Below, in pieces: positions 47,452 to 59,932 of a stretch of DNA of 64,000 nt. Source of the DNA: Hyaloscypha bicolor E (lineage: Eukaryota > Ascomycota > Leotiomycetes > Helotiales > Hyaloscyphaceae); NCBI RefSeq assembly GCF_002865645.1, contig NW_020194558.1, positions 1,116,001-1,180,000 on the forward strand, given 5' to 3'. A program made the position numbers and the translations under genes. Positions within the stretch are counted from its first letter, which is position 1, and every line of letters begins with the position of its first letter. The notes beneath the pieces were generated by a model that was not told the origin of the DNA, made no database searches, and saw nothing but the letters and a program-made list of their open reading frames with translations.

Positions 47452-47751
47452 TATAATAGCAGGGTAATATATAAGTAATTAAGGTAAGTAAGCTATAAAG
47501 TAACGTTTGTAAGTATAACTGATTCCAAGAATTGATTCTAATAAAAGACTAATTAATACCCCTTTTCAAAGCTAGAAGCGTCTCCCTATATATTCCCTAG
47601 TATTTAGTCAAGTATATAAAGCCCTTTACTTAACTAGGAAATGCGAGCTAATATAATCCGTATAATTCCAATTACAAGCTTTACCCAAAATAGGGAACTA
47701 GATCTATAATATCTAATACCTGTCTATATACTATTATATATATCTATTACA
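47452..47751 (-). repeat. 5' LTR of the first Ty3/gypsy element
   Basis: Begins TATAATAG and ends CTATTACA. Confidence 0.82.
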
Positions 47752-50700
47752 AAAACTACTTTCTTATAATCTATAAAGAAAATATAGCTAATATTCCGAT
47801 TTTTCTTACTAAGGAAAAACTTGCTATTTAGAGCTTTAGTAATAGCCAGATTATTAATATTACCTTTATACTAATAGTAATTAATATTTCTAAAAATATA
47901 ATATTAGGCTAGCTAAAAGTAAATAATTAGATAAATAGAGTATTTAGCTAATACTTTATAAAATTCAAGCTATATTAAGGGATCTATAATTAAAAGTTAA
48001 GAGACTAAAATAAAATAGCTATTATCTAGATTTTTATACTTTAATACTTTATTCTTTTAGAAGTAAAACTATAATATTTCTATTTCTTTTATTAAAAGCT
48101 TTTGAATTTCAAGTTTCTTAATTTATTTTAGGTAATTTTTTTTTTATAAATATAGCTATTTATACTTAGATTAGAGATACTAGACTCAGAAATAGAAGCT
48201 ATAATATTAAATTAGAATTATAAATTCGGATAGAATTAATTAGAAATCTAATACTTATATCTATAGTTTATAATTTCTTTATTTTTTAAAAAGAAATCCC
48301 GTATTTTCTTATTTATCTAAATAGTAGAAATATATTTCTTGTTTTTAGTAATTTTATAGATTTTAATAATTATTTTTAAAACATTTATAAGCTTAAAATT
48401 AATTATATAAATAGAGAAAATATTAATAAATTACTAAAGATATATTTTATAAAAAGCTTTAAGGAATTTATTAGTAATTCTATAATATTCTTATTTATAA
48501 ATAGGTTTTAGAATATTACTATATAACTTTTTAAAAGTATAATTATTTTAATAATGAAATATTTATTTCTATTTAGCTAATATCTTATAAATATAATATT
48601 TAGATATATAACTAATATTATTAATCTTCTTTTTAAATTCTAGATATATTTCTCGAAATCTTTCTAATTAGTATTTCTTTTTTGCTTTTCTCTATTTTAT
48701 TCTCTAATATATTATTAATTTTATATTTAGGCTAATATTTAGATTTATATTATTTATTAGAAGTTTTAGGCTTAGCTTACTTTTCTTTCTTATTAGATTC
48801 TTAATTAATTATATTAGCTTTATTAGCTTTATAAGTAATATTAGTAATAAGCTTTATTAGATTAGTTCTAGTTTTATTAGCTAAATCTAATTAAGTTATT
48901 ATTAAGATTATAATAAAAGGCCATTTTTTAGATTTATTATAAAAGCTAGAAAAAGGTTTATTATTATAATATCCTTTAATAAGAATTCCGGAAATATTAA
49001 AATATACTATCTAGCTTTAAGATTATTAGCTAATAATAGCTTAAAAATTAATTTTCCAGGTTCCGAAATAGCTTTAGTATATTTAAATGCCTTAATAATA
49101 TCTAATTTAGTAAATATACAAGTATTCTAATATTTCTTATTTTTAATATATTCTAAAATAGCTTAATTAATTAACTAAATAGCTTTATATATTAAGGCTT
49201 TTATTTTAAAAAGAAAATATAACCTTTTATAAATATTTCTATTAAAGTTATTATAGATATTATTAATATATTAGCTAAAAGCTCTATTATATAATATAAT
49301 TTTATTCTAATTTTTGGTTTCTAGATTATTTATTATAGTCTTAATCTTATTAAGCTTCTCGTATTTGCTTTTAGTAATACTTTTAATAATATTCTCGAAT
49401 TTCCTATTATTAGCTTAATAGTTCTTTAGCTTCTTTTTAGTTAATTCTAGTCTAGTTCCGTTTCTAATAAAGGTTTTTTATTTTAAGAGCTTATTATATA
49501 TATTATTTAGCTTATTAAGGATATTTATATTAAATTCGGTAATTATAGCTATTTTTTCTAGTATTAATAGGCCTTTTATAATTATTTAAGCTCCCTTAAT
49601 ATTCTAAACTTTAATATTATTAATTTATAGGCTTTTAGTAATATTATAGCTTATAAGAACTAGTTACTATATTTTGCTAGATTAAGAAATCTATTTTTTA
49701 GCTATTTTATTATTTTTAAAGACTTTATATAGATATTATTAGTATAATAATTATAGGTTATAAAATTAAAGATTTTTGAAATTACAAGAATTTCTTTTAA
49801 ATACTTTCTAAAATAAAAAATAAATTAGAATAAACTTAGATTATATAAAAGTATTATATATATTTGAGTTTTCTTTTTTTCTAGTAAAGAAATAAAACTA
49901 AAATAATAATATATATAATAGGGAAAATAAATATAATAATTAAATATAATAATTAAATATAATAATTAAATATAATAATTAAATATAATAATTAAATATA
50001 ATAATTAAATATAATAATTAAATATAATAATTAAAAATTAGAAATAATTATATTATAATTTTTTTTTATTTTCTTCTATATTTTAATATTTTAGATATTA
50101 TTACTACATTTATATTTTTATTATTTTATTTTATTATTTTCCTATTATTACTATTTAGTTTAATCTGCCTTAATTATTTCCCAAATTATATTTCCTTAAA
50201 TGTATATATTAGTATTCTTTTCTATAATAAAAGCTTAATTCCATATTTTACCTTTTATAAAAGATAAAATATATAAATATATTAAAAATATTAGAAAAGT
50301 ATAAAGTAAGTATTAATAAGAAAGAAATTAGAATAATAAAATTAAGAAATAATTTAGAATAAGGTATTACTTTTTCTAAAACTAATTTATATTTTTTCCA
50401 AAAGCTAATTATAATTATTTAATATTTATTAAAGTTAATTTTATATAATAGAAAGCTATTTAGTTAATTAGGATTTTAAAGTAATATTTATATCTAAGAA
50501 AGTAATATTAAAGGATTTAGAAATTATAAAAAAAAGAACTATAAAATAATATAAATAGGTTTTATAGTATTATTATTAAGTTTGAAATAATTAATATTAA
50601 AATTAATATAGAATATAGGAAAATCAAGTATTTCGAATTAGTATTAAAGATATAGGAATTAAGGATATCTTTTTAATTATTTAGATAATATTTAATAATA

Positions 50701-52122
50701 AGAAATAAATTAATAATAAGAATTAATAAATTATATTAGCTTTTTAAAAAAGTAATAAATTCTTAATAAAGAGATAATTTTATAATTAAAAAATGGGTTT
50801 TATATAAGAAAACTTTCTTTTATATAAAAATAGAAATATATAATATATTAACTAAGCCTTAATATATATTTTAAAAATAATTATAATTATATTAAAGAAA
50901 AAGTAGATTTCCCGATATAAAATAGGCTTTAAATAAATAGATTTAGTTTATTTAATATCTAAAAGATTTCTAGAATTATATATTATTAAATATTTTTAGA
51001 AATAATTATTAGATTTAATAAGATTTTCCTTTTTTTTATAAGGCTTCTAATTAATTATTTTATTTATATATAACTTCTAATTAGAAAGTTTATTTAGATA
51101 TTATAAATAAATTTATAATAGTAATTTAAATTAAAATTAAAATCTATAAGTATTATAATTAAGCTTTAGACTAATATAGGCTATAATAATAACTAGTAGA
51201 AAAGTAAATAAAGCTTCCTAAAAGGCTTTTAATTTGGCTTTTTTTCTTTTTTAAAAATATATAAAAGGCCCTTTTCTTTTTCTTTTCTTTATATATTTTA
51301 ATTATTTATACTATTTAATTATATTAGGAAATATAATAATTCGGAATTAAAAGTTTATAAGATAATTTTTTAATTCTCTATTTATTTTTATATTAAAATA
51401 GAAGCTTTATATTTAATTCCTAATATCTAATAATAGAATCTCTTATTAAAAATACTATTTAGTAAGTATATAATAATAGTAATAATTAGATAATAATAAG
51501 AAATAAATAATAATAAAACTCGTCTAATTTCTAGAATAGTAATTTAATAATAATATTCTTTAAAAGCTATAAATAATAGTTAAAAAAAATAAAATAAAGA
51601 TATATAAAGAATTAAAAATAATAAGCTTTTTTCTAGGGTAAAAAAAGCTCTTATTATTAGATGCTTTTTTCTAGTTTTTAATAAAGAAAGTATATTTTAC
51701 TTTTTCTAATTCTAGTAATTCTAGAATATATATAATAATACTAATAGTTTTTTTAATTTCCTAAATATTATTTTATTTATAGTATTCTATAACTATTTCT
51801 TTTTCTAACTTTATATTCGTTTTAAAATACTTATTTATAAATATATACTTATTATTAATTTTATTTTTAGAAAAGTACTAGAATTTATTTCTTTTAATAA
51901 ATTACTTGAATTAATTCCTAATATATATTTTCTGAAATATAATACTATTAAGCTCTTTTAGTTTATAATATTTCTTTAATTAATTTATATATCTTATTTT
52001 ATACGGGCCAAGCTAGTAATATAATAGCTTTATATTTCTTAATTTGGTTTAATTTATTAATTTAATATTATATATAAAAACCAGATTCTTTTCAGAAATA
52101 GGCTTTAAATAAATCTAATAAA
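47752..52122. other. AT-rich relics between the two Ty3/gypsy elements
   Basis: About 4.4 kb, extremely AT-rich, stop codons in all frames. Near 47,755-47,830 the minus strand reads FIDYKKVVF after NSKFFLSKKNRN, resembling a reverse transcriptase segment broken by the neighbouring insertion. Contains the 13-bp minisatellite. Nothing else recognised. Confidence 0.5.
49929..50032. repeat. 13-bp minisatellite, 8 perfect copies
   Basis: Eight exact head-to-tail copies of AAATATAATAATT (104 bp). Copies are identical although the surroundings are highly mutated, so the array expanded after mutation or is kept uniform by slippage. Confidence 0.92.
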
Positions 52123-52396
52123 TATTACGGGTACGGCATTTAGGGCTTGAAAAGCAAGGTAAAAAGTCCCTTATAAAGACGATTTAAAGCTAAGGAAGGG
52201 AAAACTAGAATACAGGAGGCTATGAGGGAATATATATATCCTATAATATACTAGTTCCGAAGGGGCTTAGCCTTCTAAATATCTCTAGTATATTTCAAGT
52301 ATATTTCCCTAGTAAGGCAGCCGTATTATATATACCTAGGAGATATCTAATATCTAGTAAGGCATCTCAGATACCGGATATCTGGGAATTATAATA
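52123..52396 (-). repeat. 3' LTR of the second Ty3/gypsy element
   Basis: 274 bp. Followed inside by TTACTTCCTCTTTTA, i.e. a purine-rich tract on the coding strand. Confidence 0.84.
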
Positions 52397-52507
52397 TTAC
52401 TTCCTCTTTTATAATAAGCTTATTTCCGAGCTTTATAAAAGCCATTAATCTATCTAATTTCGTATTATACTTCTTTCTAAAGTAAAACTAATATCTTGGA
52501 TATAAAT

Positions 52508-52543
52508 ATTATATATGAAAGGCCGGTATCTTTACTATATAAC
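52508..52543. repeat. 36-bp palindrome, copy 4
   Basis: Arms ATTATATATGAAAGGCC and TATCTTTACTATATAAC. Lies about 112 bp inside the 3' LTR of the second gypsy element, the position equivalent to copy 2. Confidence 0.68.
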
Positions 52544-55500
52544 CTAGAAGGGTTTATTATTATTTCCGTATAGTTCTAGATAAGAATTATTTTTTATATA
52601 GTCTAGCTAGTATTATAGGTTTTATAAAGGTTCTAGTATATTAATATTATTATTATAGAAACTTTATAAAACTAGGGAGCTATTACTTAGTACTAAAGCT
52701 AGATATTATACTAGATCTTTATCCTAACTAATTTACTGGATTCTATACTTTAGCTTATTTCTTACTAGCTTAACTATAATAACCCGTTTAATACTATACT
52801 CTTATTTGCTATTTTCTAGTATTAATAGGGACAGTTCCGGGTTTACTTAACCTAATAGAGGATTCTGGGAATCTTTTTATAGCTTCTTTATATAGAAAAC
52901 TAGGTATATTTTTATAATTTCCGGTAGTTTTAGGAGAAATAAGTAACTATACTATTCTAGAATCTCAAATAGGCCCTTTATTTAATTTCCTAGCTTCTAG
53001 CTCGAATAATTAGATTTCTAGTACTTTATAGTAACCTATATTTTATTTCCTATTTTGAAATTAATTAGATAGTAGTATTTATTAGCTTATATTATATATT
53101 ATTCCTATACTTGCTTTATATGGCCTTAGGCAAGTTATTATAATTTATATAATTAATTTACTAATACTTTAGCTTTATTTCTATTTAACTTCTCTTTAGG
53201 TGAGTTAGCTTTAATAGGGGAATTCTAGTTTAGAGAAATATAAGGCTTATAGCCCTTTTTAGTTATAAATAGAAACTAGCTAATAGTTTTATACTAAAGA
53301 AAGACTTATTAATAATTAATTATAGTAATCTATTCGTTCTAGTTATTCTAGTAATAATTAATATACGGGTATAATCTTTAATTAAAGTACTAATTAATAA
53401 TCTTTATTTATCTATTTATTTAGGGGTAATTAGCTATAAAGAGCTTGAGCTTTATACTAATTCTTATATAGAATTCGCTTCAAAAATCGGATATAAATTA
53501 GGGTTCCTAATCTAATATAATTATTTCTGGAATATTTATTTAGTATATTATATAAAATAAAAATAAAAATACTAGCTATTTGGCTATAATTATATCTCGT
53601 ATGGAAATTATAATTAGGTGCTTAAACAAGCGATCTATAAATATAATAACTATATTATGGCCCGATTTACTTTCTAGATAGCTCTTAAAGTCTATAGTAA
53701 TATATTACTAGAAGTAATTAGGAACTAGAAGGAAATAAGGCAAACCAGGCTTCTTATTTCTAGATATATATAATTTCCTATAAGTATAGTAATTACTATA
53801 GTATTAATTAATATCCTTATTTATAAATAGCTAGTAATATTACTTCTTTAATAACTAATAGAGCTTTATATATCCAGGATATCCAGAAAGGAATTTATTA
53901 TATATTTTATAAATTAGGGTAGTTTATAAAGGTAGTTCGGGAGTTATTTTATCTTCTGTAATATAGAGTCTTCTATAATATAAAAGAAGACTATCTTATA
54001 GTATTTAGATATTACTTTTGGCTTGGGCTATTATATATAGCTTTTCTAGATCCGGTAATATATAATTATTTTATAGGATCTTGTCTATAAGTTATAAACT
54101 ACTATACTTGGTAAGAGCCTCTAATAGTGCTTTTATAGGAGCTATTATAGCGGAATCTACTAGTAAAGCTTCTAAGAAAATACTTTTTTCTAGGAGAATT
54201 ATGCTTCTAATAGAAATATTTTCTTCTAAAAAGTCTTTAGTATATACTTGGTTTTTAGAGCCGAATTCCGGATTAAATAAGCCGACTTTATAAAGTATTA
54301 CTATAAGCTATAAGTTATAGATAATCTCCGGATTAATTTTATTTTTAGGAAGAAGTACTTGAGTTTATAGCTTTTCCTTAATCTGGCCCTAAATATCTAT
54401 TTTGTCTTATCTTTATAATAAAGTATCTATTTACTTATTTGATTTTCCAGAATAATATATAAGCTTAAAATAATAGTAGAATAAAAGCTTAGCCTATCTA
54501 GCTTATTAAAAAGAGAGCTTCTTAGTAGTTATAAAGTACTTTAAGATATAATAATTAGAATAGATATTAAAGGAAATATCCTAAAGGCCCTTTAGTTTAG
54601 CTTTCTATTTCTCTAGTATTCGAACTATAATAAGTATTTCCTTATTATATATATTATAATTAAGCTTTACCAGAAGTATAGTTTTAGAAAAATAAGCTAT
54701 AAGATATTAAAGGCTTATTTCTGGGTCTTATTAAGAAAGTAGGCTAGTAATTACTTCTTTAGATATATTTATTTCTATTATTATAGGCAGATCTGAATTA
54801 TAGTATTATAAAACTAGAATAGAAATTATAGCTTTCTTTAGGTAAATAAAAGCCTCTTAGTATTATTCGAACTACTTAAAGAAAATATCCTTTTTTATAA
54901 ATAAGGTAAGAGGTCTAGTAATCCGTTTATATTCTTTAATAAAGCGTCTATAAAAGTTATAGAAGCCGAGAAAGAACTATATATTCTTAACTATTTTTGG
55001 AAATTACTAGTTATATATTACTTTAACTTTATTAGAATCTACTTTAATACTAGATATAGAAATAATAAAGCCCAAGTACTTTATATATATAACTTTAAAT
55101 TCCGATTTCTTAATATTTACTTAGAGGCTAGTAAAAAATAAGTAGTCTAGTACTTTTTATATATATTATTCGTACTTTACTAGGTTCTCTAAATAAATAA
55201 GAATATTATTAAAATATATTATATAAAAGTTATCTAGATATTTAAAAAGTATATTATTTATATAGTATTAATATATAGCCAGGCTATTTATAAGGCTTTT
55301 CTAGAGAATATTATATTTATATACTCTATAATAAATACGGAATATTATTAGCTCCTGAGAGTCCGGATCTATAGCTATATAATAGAAAGCTTAGTAAATA
55401 TCTAATTTAGTATAGATCTTAGCCTTAGATAATTAACTTAAAGTTTTATTAATAAAGAAAAGGAAATATTAATCTTTCTGGATAATATTATTTAGGTAGT

Positions 55501-56844
55501 AGAAATTAATATAAAAGTATAAACTTCTATTTGCTTTCTTTATAAAAAGAACTAGTAAAGTAAAGGAAGCCTAACTAGCTTTAATAAAGCCCTTAATTAG
55601 ATTATCTTTTAAGAAATACTTAATTTCTAGAAGCTTTTAAGTAAACTATTACCGGAGGAATTAATATCTAATACTCTCGGTTTTCTTTAGGCCTTTAATC
55701 TAAATCTTATAATTATATAATTTATAAGAAAGAAGAATATTAAATTTTTTCTTAGAGAAAATAGAAATATATTTCTTAAGTCCCGGAAGTAATATTCTTT
55801 ATAGCTACTAAAGCTCTATTTCTCCTAGTTATTAATTCTCTGGGCCAGGAATAACTTCTTTTTTCCGAGCTTTAAGCTTCTTATTAATCTTATAAATAAA
55901 GATTTAACTAATAATATTATTTTCTTTCTTAACTATATAATTAAATATTATAGAAATAAAAATAGCTAGATCTAATATTTGCTCTTTATTAAGGACTTCT
56001 TCCCGCTTCTTTGGCTTTTATTTAGGTATTATATCTTAATTAGGCTATAGAAGCTTCTTTTCTATAATCTTATATAATTCCCTCTAATTAGTTTAAAAAA
56101 AGAAAAACTGCTTTAGAATAAAAGGTTTCCAGAAATAGCTTATAATAAAATCTTATTAATTAGTATCTTTTTAATACTTCTTATTAGATTACTTCTCTAG
56201 CTATTACTATAAAATACTAATAATATAATTGAATTATATAGATTTAGGCTTATTTTTTTTTAGTTATATAAGCCTATATCTTCTATAGTTAACCAGAATA
56301 TTAATATATATTACCTATTTTCTATTAAGAATAATATTATAATTTCTAAGATTTAGGATAATTATAGGTATATTAATACTTTATTTATTAATTAGAAGTA
56401 ATACTTTTATATATTTCTTAGCGAACTTAGCTAGCTTTCTATTAAAACCGTATATAATATAGGATAAGAGAAGAAGTTATAGTTCTATTCCTAAGAATTA
56501 CTTTATAAGCTAAATAAGCTTTATATTAATAAAAGTATAACTATTAGCTCTAGTATTAATAAGAAAAAAAGACTTAATTCCTAATTTATTTATACTAATA
56601 ATATAGAGTATTATAAGAGCATTTTCTTCTATTAGATAAGTTAAGTTAATCTCTACCAAATTCATACTATAAGTCCCTAAAATAAAGACTTTTTTTAGAA
56701 ATACTTGTTTCCCGGTTTTATACCAGAATTAGAGCTCGAATTCTCTAAATACTTTACTAGAATAGTATATTTTAGTAAAATAGAAACTAAGCCTGGCTTA
56801 ATTCTAGAAAAAACTACTTTAATTTCCTTATTATATAGAACTAG

Positions 56845-56886
56845 ATAATATCTAATATAGTAGCTAAACTTATTATAGTTATAGTA
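56845..56886 (-). pseudogene. Decayed Gag zinc knuckle (second element)
   Basis: The minus strand reads Y-YN-Y-NKFS-Y-YIRY-Y: tyrosines at all four metal-ligand positions of C-X2-C-X4-H-X4-C, as in the other element. Confidence 0.6.
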
Positions 56887-58524
56887 CTTAATAATTAAGA
56901 GATCTTTGGTTTTTATAAGATATTACTTATATTTATAAGGGGATATATATTTAATAAAAGTAGTTAATATAGGCTTCTTAGGCTTCTTTTTAGGAATATA
57001 GTACTAGAAGTAAACTTGACTAGAATAGTTCCTATCTTTTTATATTTTTTAGTCTTCTTATATATAGTCTTAATCTACTAATTATTAGTAATATAGTACT
57101 AAATAAAATAAGTAGTATTAATAGAATTATTATTATAATATATATATATATACTAATTCTTAAAGCTTTAGTAAGAGCTTCTTATTTAGTTTATATTTAA
57201 TATCTTAAAAACTAATATTGCCTTTTATAGATAATTATAAGAAGAAAATATAGAATTCCTAAAATATTTAACTAGAATATATTTAAAGCTTACTAAAGTT
57301 ATAATAAGCATTTTATATCTTATTAGGATTAGAATATAGCTTCTTTAAATAAGAATAGAACTCTAAGAGCTAATAATACTAATTCGGACTATTTTTATTT
57401 ATATAAGAATTAGTTAGGGCAAGAGTATTACTAGTAAGTTTACTAGAAATATAGATAATCTTAAGATTCTCTAAGGAATATAAATTAGTATTTCCTTATA
57501 GCTTATTCTTAATCTGAACTAGCTAGTTATTAAAAATAGTATAATCTTTAGTAAAGAGAGTTAGATCTAAGAGCTTAGTAATTCTAGTATTTTTAAAGAA
57601 AGTATAAGATATAAAAGATTCTAGACAGGAATAAGTAAGAGATAGTTCGGAATTCTTTTAAAAGAGGTTCGGAATAGCCAGAGCAGAAGTAGTTAGAGCT
57701 ACTATAAGCTAATTTACTATAGCCATATAGTATTTAATATTATTCTCGAGCTTAGTATTATAGAGTTTAGTATTCTCGAGAATAGCTTTATTATAATTAT
57801 AGGTATTCTTATATGAAATAGCTCTTTAGATATTTCCCTAGTAGCTTTTTATAATAATATTAATATCTGAGAGTAAAATATCGGGTTCCTTAGCCTATTT
57901 ATATAATTCTCTAGTAATAATATAGTTTTTAGTCTCTAGAAGCTTTATAATAAAAATAAAGGATTTTATTTCTATAGACTTATTTATAAATTCTCCAGAA
58001 ATACTAACGGAATATTTGATTTAGGAAGGGCTACTAATAGAATGACCTGAACTAGTAAAAGCTTTACCGGAAGCCTTAGTAGAAGTTAATATAATTTCTA
58101 GTTATATAGTATTCTAGGAAATTAATATATTATACTTTTCCTCTACTATATTCTCCCTAGTAGTCTCGTTACTAGTATATATATAGGGCCTATAAGGTTA
58201 TAGAATAGGGCTTGAGGGTAATAGTTAGGTTACTAGCCTATAGGTACCTATTACTCTAGGACTTAGTTAAATAGTAGCCTTTATTCGAGGTTCTTTGATT
58301 TTCGGGTTTTCGGAAAGATTTCTAATATATTACTAGTATATATTTATAAAGATATAAATACCTGATTTCTCTAAGGGTTTTAAAGCTTTTTACTTTTATT
58401 ATTCTGGAATCTATTATTTATATTTCTGAGATTCCGTTATCTTAGTAGTACCTATATTACTAATAGTTCTGAATTAGTTTATTTAAAATCCTCTATAGAA
58501 TTAAAGGAAGTAAGCTTTAAATAC

Positions 58525-58798
58525 TATTACGGGTATAGTATTTAGGGCTTAGAAAGCAAGGTAGAAGGTCTCTTATAAAGATAATTTAAAGCTAAGGAAG
58601 GGAAAACTAGAATATAAGAGGCTGCGAGGAAGTACATATACCCTATAGTATACTAGTCCCGAAGGGGCTTAGCCTTCTAAATATCTCTAGTATATTTCAA
58701 GTATATTTCCCTAGTAAGGCGGCCATATTACATATACCTAAAAGGCATCTAGTATCTAGTAAGATATCTCAGATACTAGATATCTGGGAATTATAATA
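58525..58798 (-). repeat. 5' LTR of the second Ty3/gypsy element
   Basis: 274 bp, aligns without a length difference to the left LTR; the differences seen are transitions. Confidence 0.84.
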
Positions 58799-59896
58799 GT
58801 AAATAATATTAAATTACTTTTTTCTTTCTTAATATCTTTAATTTTTCTTCATTCTAGCTTTTTTAATATTTTAATTTTTTATTTATATTTGTTTTATATA
58901 TATTTCTAGAAATATTTCTTTATTATAGACTTTATTTTATTTAAATATTCTCTAGATTAGAAAGTATATTTTTATAAATAATATAGCTTCCCTACTATAA
59001 ACTATATAAAAAAGAGTAAATTTAATTAGTTTATATATAATAATTCGATTAGTAAATAGAATATATAGTAATAAATCTATTTAGGGCTTTTTTCTATTTA
59101 TTATAAATATAATAAATATTTAAATAATTAGTTAATATTTTCTTTTAAATTATAGGCCAAAATAATAATTCTATTAATTTTTAGCTTATTAAATTCCTGA
59201 ATTATTATTTCTTTAAATTTCGATTTATTATTTATTTTAAGTTATCTAAATAAACTATATTTATAAATAATTTCTTTCTAAATAAACTTAGTAATTTTTT
59301 TACTAGTTAGGTTTTTTAAAGATCTGGCTTTAACTTATTTTAAGAAATTATTTCTAGTAATAATTAATAAGTTATATTTCTTATAATCTTGTAATTTAAT
59401 TATATTAATCCCAAGATAATAGAAAAGAAATATAGCTTTTATTAGATATAGAGCTTTTTCTTATTTTCTTTTATTCTTATATTAATAAACTTTATAGATA
59501 TTAATATATTTTTATATATAATTATAATAACTTTTCTAATAATAATAACTAGCTATTAAATAAAAGGTATTTTCTTTTCTAGTATATTTAATTTTATTAT
59601 ATAGCTCTTTAATAATAATCTTCCTTTATTTTTAATTATTAATAATAAGCTAAAATAAATATATTTTAGATATAATTTTTTATAGTAATTAATCTTTTAT
59701 ACTATAGTTTAAAGCTTCTTTATTTAACTTTTAAAACTCGGCTCTAGATATTTCTTTTAGTCTAAAGAATATTATAAGATATTATATAATATTCTAATAC
59801 TATTTGAAATTGCTATTATTTAAGAAATCTAATAAAATAGTCGGATTATTAAATAAAATATAGGAGTTAGTATTATTATTTACTATTTTACTAGAA

Positions 59897-59932
59897 GTTA
59901 TATATAAAAGGCTATAGCTTTTATTATATAAC
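59897..59932. repeat. 36-bp palindrome, copy 5
   Basis: Arms GTTATATATAAAAGGC and GCTTTTATTATATAAC. Confidence 0.68.

Larger units (their letters stand above)
40749..47751 (-). mobile_element. Nearly full-length Ty3/gypsy LTR retrotransposon, inactivated
   Basis: LTRs at 40749-41049 (301 bp) and 47452-47751 (300 bp) have ends TGTAATAG...CTATTACA, each LTR keeping one of the two unmutated ends. The 6.4-kb interior reads on the minus strand. A purine-rich tract abuts the left (3') LTR (41053-41062). A Gag zinc-knuckle-like motif lies at about 46227-46268 and the reverse transcriptase core at about 45050-45080, where the frame reads AYLNNILIYLENPE with Asn in place of both catalytic Asp. Gag precedes Pol, as expected. 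Frames are full of stops and all changes look like G-to-A/C-to-T mutation. I could not resolve a target duplication (flanks AGACA and AAAAC). It is inserted in an older relic whose reverse-transcriptase-like sequence resumes at 47,752. Confidence 0.85.
52123..58798 (-). mobile_element. Nearly full-length Ty3/gypsy LTR retrotransposon, inactivated (second)
   Basis: LTRs of identical length (274 bp) at 52123-52396 and 58525-58798 share TATTACGGGTA starts and ATTATAATA ends. The flanks ATAAA (52118-52122) and GTAAA (58799-58803) are a target duplication with one G-to-A change. The coding strand is minus: a zinc-knuckle-like motif lies at 56845-56886, and the reverse transcriptase core at about 55185-55225 reads IIYFNNILIYLENL, both catalytic Asp changed to Asn, followed by a KSEF...YLGFIIS-type segment. 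RNase H and integrase should follow toward 53 kb but are too decayed for me to place. Its 3' and gag-side ends match the deleted element at 32,580, so both belong to one family. Confidence 0.86.

Noticed and set aside
49929..50032. CRISPR-like array
   Set aside because: The 13-bp units are contiguous with no spacers, in a eukaryotic genome.
54081..54293. 70-codon plus-strand frame
   Set aside because: Lies antisense to the pol region of a minus-strand Ty3/gypsy element; low complexity and no domain.
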